This document shows positions 16,758 to 25,867 of a stretch of DNA of 64,000 nucleotides, one piece after another (positions within the stretch are counted from its first letter, which is position 1; each line of letters starts with the position of its first letter). The position numbers and the translations under genes are program-made. The notes below the pieces were generated by a model. It searched no databases. It was not told where the DNA came from and worked only from the letters and a program-made list of their open reading frames with translations. Origin of the DNA: Oribacterium sp. NK2B42 (GTDB taxonomy: Bacteria > Bacillota > Clostridia > Lachnospirales > Lachnospiraceae); assembly GCF_000424445.1 (NCBI RefSeq), contig NZ_AUJX01000024.1, positions 1 through 64,000 of the forward strand. The letters are read 5' to 3'.

Positions 16758-17891
16758 TCAGTTCTGACCAAGACGAAGTTCCTTGATAAGATTCTGAGCA
16801 TCACGAGCAGAATCGTAGTCAGAGTCATTAGCCTCTACATAACCCTTATGGGTATAGATTGCGATGACCGCCTTACCTTCATCTGTGTTTCCGATGTTGA
16901 TCATAGCCTTCTTGAAAGCAGCCTTGAAATCTTCATCCATCATAACGTCTGATACTCTTGAACCTGAGATTGTATCATTGTAGATTCCCTCTGTGACACC
17001 GATAACATTTGTATCATCCCAGATTGAATTCTCCATTGCATACTCATCATTCCACTTCTCAACATAGTCACGACGAGCATCAGCATATGTGCAAAGAACA
17101 TCGATCTGACCCTGAGCAAGACGTGCGAAAGCTGTACCATATGAATCACACTCTACAGCATGTGAGAGATCTGTGATATTCTTTCCAAATTTCTTCTGAA
17201 TCCAAAGTGCCGGATAAATGTAACCTGCTGAAGATGTAGGTCCCATTACACCCCAGTTAAGACCGTCAATGTCTTCCCATGTAAGCTCTTCTCCGTTGTT
17301 AACCTTCTCTGCAACAGCCTTACCGTTATCTGAAGGACCTGCGATCATAAGTGCACGGTAGAAGGTTACCTGCTTATCAACACCCTCTGTAGGCTTCTGA
17401 TCATTCCAGTCCTTTGGATTATCACTGTCGATAGAAAGTCCGTCTCTTGTGGCTGTAAGAAGAACCTCTGCATCCTGATCATAAAGGATATAAGTTCCGC
17501 CGGGGATGAATCCGATATCGATAGTTCCGGCAGCAAGTCCCTCACCAACAGCTTCATAGCTTGTTCCTACTGTGATATTAACATCTTTAATGTTGTAACC
17601 AAGAGGAGCCATCTCCTTTTTGATCATCTCCTTAAGAGGTTCTGTAGCTGTAACAATCTCGTCCGGCTCACGTGATGGAACAAATGCTACATTAAGTACC
17701 TCAATGTCCTTTGCATCTGCAGGTGCTTCTACAGCTTCTTCCTTCTTCTCTCCCTCTGCTGCAGCGTTTGTCTCCTGTGCTGCCTCTGTTGCTGCCTTTG
17801 TTGCTTCAGGTGCGGTTGTTGTTGATCCGCAGCCTACAAGTGCTGATGCCGCAAGCAAAGCAGCCATAACTAAAGAAATAGATTTTCTCAT
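16758..17891 (-). CDS. phnD: phosphonate/phosphate-type substrate-binding lipoprotein PhnD
   Basis: A 377-residue lipoprotein with lipobox ALVGC (Cys21), an Ala/Thr/Glu linker, and a PhnD-type periplasmic-binding domain (about 60-375). Typical segments are NVAFVPSREPDEI, GTIDIGFIPGGTY and WGVMGPTSSAGYIYP, the last being the Ser-rich loop that contacts oxyanions. It is first in the phn operon. Its promoter is strong and the leader carries two matching hairpins. Start is set by AGGAGG. Confidence 0.92.
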   Translation of the reverse strand: MRKSISLVMAALLAASALVGCGSTTTAPEATKAATEAAQETNAAAEGEKKEEAVEAPADAKDIEVLNVAFVPSREPDEIVTATEPLKEMIKKEMAPLGYNIKDVNITVGTSYEAVGEGLAAGTIDIGFIPGGTYILYDQDAEVLLTATRDGLSIDSDNPKDWNDQKPTEGVDKQVTFYRALMIAGPSDNGKAVAEKVNNGEELTWEDIDGLNWGVMGPTSSAGYIYPALWIQKKFGKNITDLSHAVECDSYGTAFARLAQGQIDVLCTYADARRDYVEKWNDEYAMENSIWDDTNVIGVTEGIYNDTISGSRVSDVMMDEDFKAAFKKAMINIGNTDEGKAVIAIYTHKGYVEANDSDYDSARDAQNLIKELRLGQN

Positions 17892-17905
17892 TCTTCTCCT
17901 CCTGG

Positions 17906-17951
17906 CTTGAAGCGTTTAGCTTCGCATGAATTTTCACAGCGTTTCCGCTGT
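17906..17951 (-). promoter_or_regulatory. tandem twin hairpins in the phnD leader
   Basis: On the minus strand ACAGCG-GAAA-CGCTGT (17936-17951) is followed by GAAGC-TAAAC-GCTTC (17909-17923). Both hairpins share AAACGCT across loop and 3' arm. Together they fill most of the 70-base leader and end just before the AGGAGG. I do not recognise a known riboswitch class. Confidence 0.55.
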
Positions 17952-17969
17952 CTTTCCAAAACTTTAAAG

Positions 17970-17998
17970 AGTATATCTAAGGTTTTGAAATGTGGCAA
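17970..17998 (-). promoter_or_regulatory. phnD promoter
   Basis: On the minus strand TTGCCA (17993-17998), 17 bases, TATACT (17970-17975). Start of transcription is expected near 17963. Confidence 0.75.
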
Positions 17999-18119
17999 TA
18001 CATTACACAACAATTATATATAAATTTTGAAAGTTTGCCATAGTTTTTGATTACGTATTGAGGGAAATGCGGGAAATTGTGAAATGGCATGGAAATGTGG
18101 GTGGTTATGAAATGGTTCA

Positions 18120-18165
18120 GAAAATGCAAGGGACGGGTGACGGGCCACCCATCCCTTGCATTTTC
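18120..18165. terminator. 20-bp near-perfect hairpin
   Basis: Left arm 18120-18139 and right arm 18146-18165 are complementary except for one base, around a 6-base loop. T-rich sequence follows on the plus strand. On the minus strand it lies about 255 bases past the end of the amino acid ATPase gene, so it may terminate that transcript. Upstream, 18064-18114 holds GAAATG four times at spacings of 17, 11 and 17 bases. Confidence 0.6.
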
Positions 18166-18191
18166 TTCCATTTTCTATATATTTACAAATT

Positions 18192-18332
18192 TTATCCACA
18201 TGTTTTATGCAACATTTTATTTGTCCACATTGTTGTCCACAATTATGCAATTTTTTCCACATTTTGTGTGGAAAAAATTCAAATTCTGCTGTATTTCATC
18301 TTTATTTAGCCTGTTTTTTTGATTTATCCACA
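18192..18332. promoter_or_regulatory. cluster of six DnaA-box-like 9-mers
   Basis: Consensus TTATCCACA occurs at 18192-18200 and 18324-18332. TTGTCCACA occurs at 18221-18229 and 18233-18241. TTTTCCACA occurs at 18253-18261 and, inverted, at 18267-18275. The last two form a 10-bp inverted repeat. AT-rich runs with TTATGCAA (18205, 18244) surround them. The cluster sits in a 529-base gap with no gene. Genes on both sides run the same way and no dnaA is present, so a DnaA-titration or regulatory site is more likely than oriC. Confidence 0.6.
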
Positions 18333-18420
18333 TTGCACTTGCTTTCCGTAATAACACTATGACTCCATACCGGTTAATTCCGATTTGCAGTCAATGTGCT
18401 AAACAATTAATTCGACAGCT

Positions 18421-19185
18421 TTACAGTATATCCTTGTAGCGGCCGAGGAAGGTCTGCATGCGTTCGTTTTCAGAGTTGAAGACTTCTTCGGCGGAGCCTT
18501 GTTCAACGATTACTCCGTCGGACATGAAGATGACTTTATCGGAAATGTCTCTCGCGAAGGACATTTCATGGGTTACTATGACCATGGCGATTTTTAAGTC
18601 CTTCAGGGATTTGATGACTTTCAGGACTTCTCCCGTAAGCTCCGGATCAAGGGCACTGGTTGGCTCATCGAAGAAGAGGACCTTTGGATTAAGGGCAAGA
18701 GCTCTTGCTATGGCTACTCTCTGCTGCTGACCTCCGGAAAGCTGAAACGGGTAGTAATTTGCTTTATCACTTAAGCCCATCTTTTCCAGAAGTTCCATTC
18801 CGATCTTCTCAGCTTCGGCTTTTGATTTTTTCTGGACATTTATTACCGCGTCAGTAACATTCTGCATAACGTTCCAGTGGGGAAACAGATTGAACTGCTG
18901 GAAAACCAATCCGAATACAGAACTTACTTTTCTTATGGTTTTTTTGTCAGCATATACCGACTTACCGTTAGGATCATTCTCGGCAACTATGATATCTTCA
19001 TACTTTAGTGTACCGGAGTCCATTGTTTCCAAAAGAGTTGCACATCTTAAAAGTGTGGACTTTCCTGAACCGGATGGTCCGATGATGGATACTATTTCAC
19101 CATCTTTTACTTCAAGGCTTATATCTCTTAACACCTGCAGATTACCGAAGCTTTTTTTCACATGCTTCATTTCCAAAAGATTCAT
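18421..19185 (-). CDS. polar amino acid ABC transporter ATPase (GlnQ/HisP-type)
   Basis: A 254-residue ABC ATPase of the polar-amino-acid group. Walker A is GPSGSGKST (about 36-44), the Q-loop reads VFGLVFQQFNLFPHW, signature LSGGQQQR, Walker B VLFFDEPTSALDPE and H-loop VTHEMSFA. I chose ATG 19185 because CGGAG lies upstream; the ATG at 19212 has no good site. It follows the permease gene by about 97 bases. No substrate-binding protein gene is adjacent, so the binding partner must lie elsewhere. Confidence 0.92.
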   Translation of the reverse strand: MNLLEMKHVKKSFGNLQVLRDISLEVKDGEIVSIIGPSGSGKSTLLRCATLLETMDSGTLKYEDIIVAENDPNGKSVYADKKTIRKVSSVFGLVFQQFNLFPHWNVMQNVTDAVINVQKKSKAEAEKIGMELLEKMGLSDKANYYPFQLSGGQQQRVAIARALALNPKVLFFDEPTSALDPELTGEVLKVIKSLKDLKIAMVIVTHEMSFARDISDKVIFMSDGVIVEQGSAEEVFNSENERMQTFLGRYKDIL

Positions 19186-19282
19186 TTTATTTTCTCCGTT
19201 ATTGAAGTTCATCGCCCCATATAGAATTAATTTACTTTAGAGGCGAGGCTGCAAATCAGATTTTCACAGAAAATCCGGCTTT

Positions 19283-19933
19283 TTATTTGTAGTAGTCAAG
19301 TTTCTTTTCTGCCTTATCCATTAGGAATGCCACTACGAAATTGAACACATAATAAAACAATCCCGCAACTATAAGCGGTGTCATGGAGGTCTGGCTTGAG
19401 GACAATGCTTTTGCCTTTGTGAACATTTCCATTACAGAGATGGAGAATGCCAGGGAGGTATCCTTAACAAGGGTTATAACTTCGTTGGTAACAGACGGAA
19501 GTATTCGTTTAATAACCTGCGGAAGTATGATCCTCACAAAGGTCTGGAATTTGCTGTATCCGAGAAGTGCGGCAGCCTCGTACTGTCCGACAGGCATTGA
19601 CTGTATTCCGGATCTGTAGATCTCCGCGAAGTAGGCAGCGTAATTGATTATAAAACCAATATAAACAGCAGAATTTCTGTATGTGGGACTAAGCTTTATA
19701 TTAAAGAGATAGTAAGGTCCGTAATACACAACAAAAAGCTGAAGCATAAGAGGTGTACCCCTCATTATGGATATATATATCTTTGTTATGCTGCTGATAA
19801 TGTTATTCTTCGACATCCTTCCAAAGGCTATGACAAGTCCCAGCGGAAGACTGAAAAGAAGTGTTATCAAAAAAATCCTTACCGATACGGCAAGACCTTT
19901 CAGTAATTCTATTATTATCTGTGAAAGAACCAT
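19283..19933 (-). CDS. polar amino acid ABC transporter permease (HisM/GlnP-type)
   Basis: A 216-residue permease with about five helices. The family signatures are RGTPLMLQLFVVYYG and the coupling loop EAAALLGYSKFQTFVRIILPQ. It should dimerise and work with the downstream ATPase to import an amino acid. A strong GGAGGAAAAAA site precedes the ATG. The upstream gap carries a 19-bp repeat array. Confidence 0.92.
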   Translation of the reverse strand: MVLSQIIIELLKGLAVSVRIFLITLLFSLPLGLVIAFGRMSKNNIISSITKIYISIMRGTPLMLQLFVVYYGPYYLFNIKLSPTYRNSAVYIGFIINYAAYFAEIYRSGIQSMPVGQYEAAALLGYSKFQTFVRIILPQVIKRILPSVTNEVITLVKDTSLAFSISVMEMFTKAKALSSSQTSMTPLIVAGLFYYVFNFVVAFLMDKAEKKLDYYK

Positions 19934-20041
19934 TTTTTTCCTCCAGAGTATTTCCTATAATCCGTTTCTGTCTGATTATACATAACGCTTTAGCTCAATG
20001 CAATGATAAATCGTTAAATCAACAGCATATCTGTATACCCC

Positions 20042-20155
20042 TAGGGATGATGCTCCCCGGCACGGATGATTCTCTCCGGTAGGGATGATTCTCCCCGGTA
20101 GGGACGGTCCTCCCCGGTAGGGACGGTCCTCTCCGGTGAGAACCGTCCCCTCTGG
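20042..20155. repeat. six-unit 19-bp tandem repeat ending in an inverted unit
   Basis: Units of exactly 19 bases start at 20042, 20061, 20080, 20099, 20118 and 20137, with core TAGGGACGGTYCTCCCCGG. The last unit (TGAGAACCGTCCCCTCTGG) is the reverse complement of the core, so the array end can fold into a hairpin. A second array with the same period and the same terminal inversion lies at 37556-37631. Confidence 0.9.
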
Positions 20156-20200
20156 TTTCCTATGGTTTTGATCATAAATCAAAAAGCAGATGCTGTTGAG

Positions 20201-21124
20201 TTATCCCACAGCATCTGCGTTATCGTCATCAGCCTGGCCATCCGTATCATTCTCAATGAATTCAAGATTGCCCTGCATCCATATTTTTCCTTTAAATCTT
20301 CTTCCGACAGCCGGTATACCCACCAGATCCGACTCATTGATGGCAACATGGAAGATACAGTCATTGCAGCTGATCTTCATATCCACCACATTTTCATGGG
20401 TATAAACATTCTCCTTTACTCTGAGAGAAACTATCTCTCCAAGGATCGAATATATATCACACTCCACACCTGTAGGCATGAAGGTTGTTTCTACTATACT
20501 GTACAAATCCTCTGTAACTATACGCTGATGAAGCTCGTTAAACATATTGATATCCGTCTCCGTAAGGGTATCAATTGCTTCCTGGTCTCCCTGCCTTGCA
20601 GCCTCAAACAGACTTCTGCGCTCAATGCTTTTTCTTTTTACAGCTTCCGGATCTTCCTTCTTCTCTATGGGCAAAAGGATCTTTCCTTCACAGGCAAGAC
20701 CTGTAAGAAAGGCTTGTCTTGCTTTGACGCGCATTTCCATTTTTTGAAGTTCTCTGAGCTGTACTGAATTTGTAATATAAAAAATAAGTGTTATTCCCGA
20801 TTTAAAGTCTTCAAGTACCCCTGCATAGGTTTCTTTTTCCAGATGTCTCTCCGCAGATCCCGCTTCTGTCAATGTTCCGTCATAGGATCTCATATACGGA
20901 AAATAATAATTCCTGTGGAAAACACCGTCGGGAGTTCTCTCACCAACAACCGCAATACCCATGGAAGGTGCCACCGGAAGCTGATACTGCTCTATGACAG
21001 AACCCTCATTACCATTGATGATAAGAGTCCGATACTTGTCATTAACAGCACGCTCCAAAAGCGGCTCAAGCTGCATATCGGTCTGTATCTTTGAAAATCC
21101 TATTGTTTTCAGAAAATTATGCAT
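20201..21124 (-). CDS. conserved protein of unknown function (DUF3881-like)
   Basis: A 307-residue, soluble, acidic protein with no signal peptide or membrane segment. It resembles the uncharacterised DUF3881 family seen in Lachnospiraceae and related Clostridia; I cannot confirm that without a search. Segments such as YYFPYMRSYDG and SCNDCIFHVAINESDLVG look conserved. The C-terminus is rich in Asp. It appears to be monocistronic, ending near the 19-bp repeat array. I do not propose a function. Confidence 0.6.
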   Translation of the reverse strand: MHNFLKTIGFSKIQTDMQLEPLLERAVNDKYRTLIINGNEGSVIEQYQLPVAPSMGIAVVGERTPDGVFHRNYYFPYMRSYDGTLTEAGSAERHLEKETYAGVLEDFKSGITLIFYITNSVQLRELQKMEMRVKARQAFLTGLACEGKILLPIEKKEDPEAVKRKSIERRSLFEAARQGDQEAIDTLTETDINMFNELHQRIVTEDLYSIVETTFMPTGVECDIYSILGEIVSLRVKENVYTHENVVDMKISCNDCIFHVAINESDLVGIPAVGRRFKGKIWMQGNLEFIENDTDGQADDDNADAVG

Positions 21125-21164
21125 CTATAACCCCTTTAGACTGCAATCTGAATAATCTTTTTTA

Positions 21165-21211
21165 GTAACAGTTCAGCCGCCGTCCCCATGGTCCACCGGC
21201 TGAACTGTTAC
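21165..21211. terminator. 14-bp hairpin made of two inverted copies of a dispersed motif
   Basis: GTAACAGTTCAGCC (21165-21178) and GGCTGAACTGTTAC (21198-21211) are exact reverse complements. A run of six T follows on the plus strand, although no plus-strand gene leads into it. The arm sequence recurs at 49335-49353 and, less exactly, at 6897-6910. Confidence 0.65.
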
Positions 21212-21226
21212 CTTTTTTATAATCAA

Positions 21227-21259
21227 CGAAAGTCAGGTGTACTTAACACCTGACTTTCG
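21227..21259 (-). terminator. hairpin downstream of gdhA
   Basis: CGAAAGTCAGGTGT (21227-21240) and ACACCTGACTTTCG (21246-21259) form a 14-bp stem with a 5-base loop, 60 bases past the gdhA stop. The minus-strand T-run is weak. Confidence 0.7.
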
Positions 21260-21320
21260 TATATTACTATAACCGTATGTCAATTGCAAGCCATCTCGGT
21301 TTTGTCAGAAAGACCTGATA

Positions 21321-22736
<1,416 letters not shown>

Positions 22737-22775
22737 CGCCCCCATTGGCTCCGAATCGTTTGCTTTACATGAATC

Positions 22776-22804
22776 ACTATAGCACGTTATAACTTTTCAG
22801 TAAA
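22776..22804 (-). promoter_or_regulatory. gdhA promoter
   Basis: On the minus strand TTTACT (22799-22804), 17 bases, TATAGT (22776-22781). Confidence 0.65.
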
Positions 22805-22863
22805 CAAAAAATAACAGGCATAACTAATTGCTATGAAATGGTACTGCTTCTTTTTATTCAAAA

Positions 22864-22895
22864 CAAAAACTGTGTGAGATACAGATCTCACACAG
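22864..22895 (-). terminator. terminator of adhE
   Basis: CTGTGTGAGAT (22870-22880) and ATCTCACACAG (22885-22895) form an 11-bp stem with an ACAG loop. Five T follow on the minus strand. It is 75 bases past the adhE stop. Confidence 0.9.
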
Positions 22896-22970
22896 CCTTC
22901 ACTTTATGAACTTGTTGCCACAGGTTCATCATTTATTGAATATCAAAGTAAGGTAGCATAACGCTATATA

Positions 22971-25637
22971 TTACTCTGTATACTCCTTAATGCAGCCCAT
23001 GATTTCTACAGGTGTCTTGTCATTCTTCTCATACTTCTTTCCGTAGAATGCGAGCTTGTAGATTTCCTTAAGATCTGAAATGATCGGATAACGGGGATTT
23101 GCTCCTGTACACTGATCGTCAAATGCATTGACACTCATTTCATCGAGGGTCTTTAAGAAATCCTCTTCTGTTACGTTATAGTCCTGGATTCTTTCCTTTA
23201 CACCAACCGTCTTCTTGAGTTCTGTGATCTTCTCACAGAGCTTCTCAACAGCCTTTGCATCGTCCTTCTCGTTGATGCCTACGAAACGTGCACACTCAGC
23301 GTATCTCTTAAGTGTGTGTGGATACTCGTACTGAGGGAAGGTTCCCATCTTTGGCGGCTGCTCCGATGCGTTATATCTTATTACGGCATTAAGAAGCAGT
23401 GCGTTTGCAAGTCCGTGAGGGATGTGGTGATATGCACCAAGCTTATGTGCCATGGAGTGACAGATTCCAAGGAAAGCATTGGCGAAGGCCATACCTGCCA
23501 TGCAGGAAGCATTGGCCATCTCATCACGTGCCTTGATGTTTGTAGGCTCGTTGTAGGCTGTAGGAAGATAGTCAAATACTCTCTTCATAGCCTGAAGTGC
23601 GAGACCGTCTGTATATGGTGAAGCCATCATGCTTGCGTATGCCTCAAGAGCATGTACAAGTACGTCGATTCCTGATGCAGCTGTAAGTCCTCTTGGCTGT
23701 GTCATCATGTTGTCTGTATCAACGATGGCAATGTTCGGAAGGAGCTCATAGTCGGTGATAGGATACTTTGTTCCTGTCTCCTGGTCTGTGATAACCGCGA
23801 ATGGTGTAACCTCTGAACCTGTTCCTGAAGATGTGGGGATAGCTACGAACAGAGCCTTTGTACCCATCTTAGGGAACTGGTATATCTTCTTACGGATATC
23901 AATATAGCGCATAGCCATATCAGCGAACTTTACTTCAGGATGCTCGTAAAGTACCCACATGATCTTGGCTGCGTCCATAGCAGAACCACCGCCGAAAGCA
24001 ATGATGGTATCGGGATTGTAGCGTGCCATCTGCTCAGCGCCCTCCGTTGCATTTGCAAGTGTGGGATCCGGCTGCACATGTGAGAATACTCTGTAATCGA
24101 TTCCCATCTCATGAAGCTTATCAGTAATAGGCTTTATGTATCCTGCTGAATCGAGGAAGGAGTCTGTTACCAGGAATACCTTCTTCTTATCGTAAACTTC
24201 CTTAAGCTCACTGAGGGCTACCGGCATACAGCCCTTCTTGAAATAAACCTTCTCAGGTGTTCTGAACCAGAGCATATTCTCTCTCCTCTCTGCAACTGTC
24301 TTATAATTTAAAAGATGCTTGATACCAACGTTCTCCGATACGGAATTTCCGCCGTAAGAACCGCATCCAAGTGTAAGAGAAGGAGCAACCTTAAAGTTAT
24401 AGAGATCACCGATTCCACCCTGTGAAGACGGCATGTTAAGAAGTATTCTGCAGGCATGCATTGCAACTGCGTGCTTATGTATCTTTTCAGTCTCTCTTGG
24501 ATCGATGAAAATTGATGCTGTGTGTCCGGGACCTCCATCCATGAGAAGGAGCTCTGCATTCTTAATGGCAGCATCGAAATCCTTTGCCTTATACATTCCG
24601 AGAACCGGTGAAAGCTTCTCGTGTGCAAATGGCTCTGCCGTTGTGTTGTCAGAAACCTCTCCGATGATGACCTTCTTGTCATGAGGGATCTTTACTCCCG
24701 CAAGCTCGGCAATCTTCCATGCAGGCTGTCCAACGATCTTGGCATTCAGTGAGCCGTTGATAATGATGGTCTTTCCAACCTTCTCACGCTCCTCCTTGTT
24801 AAGGAAGTATGCGCCTCTGTACTCCAGCTCCTTCTTAACCTTGTCATAGACATCTGCAACAACTGTTATTGACTGCTCAGAAGCACAGATCATACCATTA
24901 TCAAAGGTCTTTGAATGAAGGATAGAGGAAACTGCCATCTCGATATCAGCTGAAGAATCGATGATACATGGGTTGTTTCCTGCACCAACGCCGAGAGCCG
25001 GTGTTCCCGATGAGTAAGCTGCATTAACCATTCCCGGTCCGCCGGTAGCAAGGATGCAGTCTGCGTCATGCATGATCTCCGATGTCATCTCAAGTGACGG
25101 CTCGTCGATCCATCCGATGATATTCTCAGGTGCGCCTGCTGCAACTGCTGCATCAAGTACGATCTTGGCTGCAAGGCTTGTGCACTTCTTAGCTCTTGGG
25201 TGGGGGCTTATGATGATACCGTTTCTTGTCTTAAGACAGATCAATGTCTTGAAAATAGCTGTTGATGTAGGGTTTGTTGTAGGGATTACGGCAGCGATAA
25301 GTCCCAAAGGCTCTGCAACTGTCTTTGTTCCGAATGCAGGATCCTCATCGATGACTCCGCAGGTCTGTACATTCTTATACTTGTTGTAGATGTACTCAGC
25401 TGCATAGTTGTTCTTTATAACCTTATCCTCAACTACGCCCATTCCTGTCTCTTCTACAGCCATCTGCGCAAGCTGTATACGCATCTGGTTTGCAGCTGTA
25501 GCTGCTGCATTGAAGATCTTGTCAACCTGCTCCTGACTGTAAGTCGCGAACTTCTCCTGAGCCTCACGAACTACCTGGATCTTCTGAAGCAATGAATCCA
25601 TGTCATTTACAACTTCCGGATTTTTTACTTTACTCAT
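22971..25637 (-). CDS. adhE: bifunctional acetaldehyde-CoA/alcohol dehydrogenase
   Basis: An 888-residue fusion enzyme converting acetyl-CoA to acetaldehyde and then ethanol, regenerating NAD. The N-terminal aldehyde dehydrogenase half (about 1-440) has the catalytic cysteine in FDNGMICASEQS. The C-terminal iron-dependent alcohol dehydrogenase half (about 455-880) has GGGSAMDAAK and the metal ligands in CHSMAHKLGAYHHIPHG. I chose ATG 25637, which follows GAGGAAATC, over an upstream codon. It is monocistronic with terminator, a strong promoter and a Rex-like operator, implying induction when the NADH/NAD ratio rises. Confidence 0.96.
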   Translation of the reverse strand: MSKVKNPEVVNDMDSLLQKIQVVREAQEKFATYSQEQVDKIFNAAATAANQMRIQLAQMAVEETGMGVVEDKVIKNNYAAEYIYNKYKNVQTCGVIDEDPAFGTKTVAEPLGLIAAVIPTTNPTSTAIFKTLICLKTRNGIIISPHPRAKKCTSLAAKIVLDAAVAAGAPENIIGWIDEPSLEMTSEIMHDADCILATGGPGMVNAAYSSGTPALGVGAGNNPCIIDSSADIEMAVSSILHSKTFDNGMICASEQSITVVADVYDKVKKELEYRGAYFLNKEEREKVGKTIIINGSLNAKIVGQPAWKIAELAGVKIPHDKKVIIGEVSDNTTAEPFAHEKLSPVLGMYKAKDFDAAIKNAELLLMDGGPGHTASIFIDPRETEKIHKHAVAMHACRILLNMPSSQGGIGDLYNFKVAPSLTLGCGSYGGNSVSENVGIKHLLNYKTVAERRENMLWFRTPEKVYFKKGCMPVALSELKEVYDKKKVFLVTDSFLDSAGYIKPITDKLHEMGIDYRVFSHVQPDPTLANATEGAEQMARYNPDTIIAFGGGSAMDAAKIMWVLYEHPEVKFADMAMRYIDIRKKIYQFPKMGTKALFVAIPTSSGTGSEVTPFAVITDQETGTKYPITDYELLPNIAIVDTDNMMTQPRGLTAASGIDVLVHALEAYASMMASPYTDGLALQAMKRVFDYLPTAYNEPTNIKARDEMANASCMAGMAFANAFLGICHSMAHKLGAYHHIPHGLANALLLNAVIRYNASEQPPKMGTFPQYEYPHTLKRYAECARFVGINEKDDAKAVEKLCEKITELKKTVGVKERIQDYNVTEEDFLKTLDEMSVNAFDDQCTGANPRYPIISDLKEIYKLAFYGKKYEKNDKTPVEIMGCIKEYTE

Positions 25638-25705
25638 GTGATTTCCTCTTTTCTGTGGCAACAATAGTTTCTGAAAAATAATTCCACGAATCTGTTTTGA
25701 CGCGT

Positions 25706-25723
25706 TTGTTATTTTTTTATCAA
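25706..25723 (-). promoter_or_regulatory. candidate Rex operator of adhE
   Basis: TTGTTATTTTTTTATCAA matches 12 of 14 fixed positions of the clostridial Rex consensus TTGTTAANNNNTTAACAA. It lies just downstream of the -10 element, where bound Rex would block transcription. Confidence 0.65.
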
Positions 25724-25734
25724 TCTATGGACAT

Positions 25735-25763
25735 AGTATATTTCCTAAATCTCTCCTTGTCAA
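25735..25763 (-). promoter_or_regulatory. adhE promoter
   Basis: On the minus strand a consensus TTGACA (25758-25763), 17 bases, TATACT (25735-25740). The Rex-like site begins 11 bases after the -10. Confidence 0.85.
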
Positions 25764-25867
25764 TACAAATTGATATTTTTTTAACATTCTTTTAATTATT
25801 TACAGAGCTTCCATATATCCACAATACATCAAAATCATCTGAAATAGCGAAATATTGACCGGCTGTT

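Noticed and set aside
18192-18332. Chromosomal origin oriC
   Set aside because: No dnaA, dnaN or rpmH adjoins, and genes on both sides keep the same direction, which argues against a replication start at this point.
21165-21211. Transposon terminal inverted repeats
   Set aside because: The inverted copies are only 19 bases apart and no transposase gene or target duplication is visible; a hairpin is the simpler reading.
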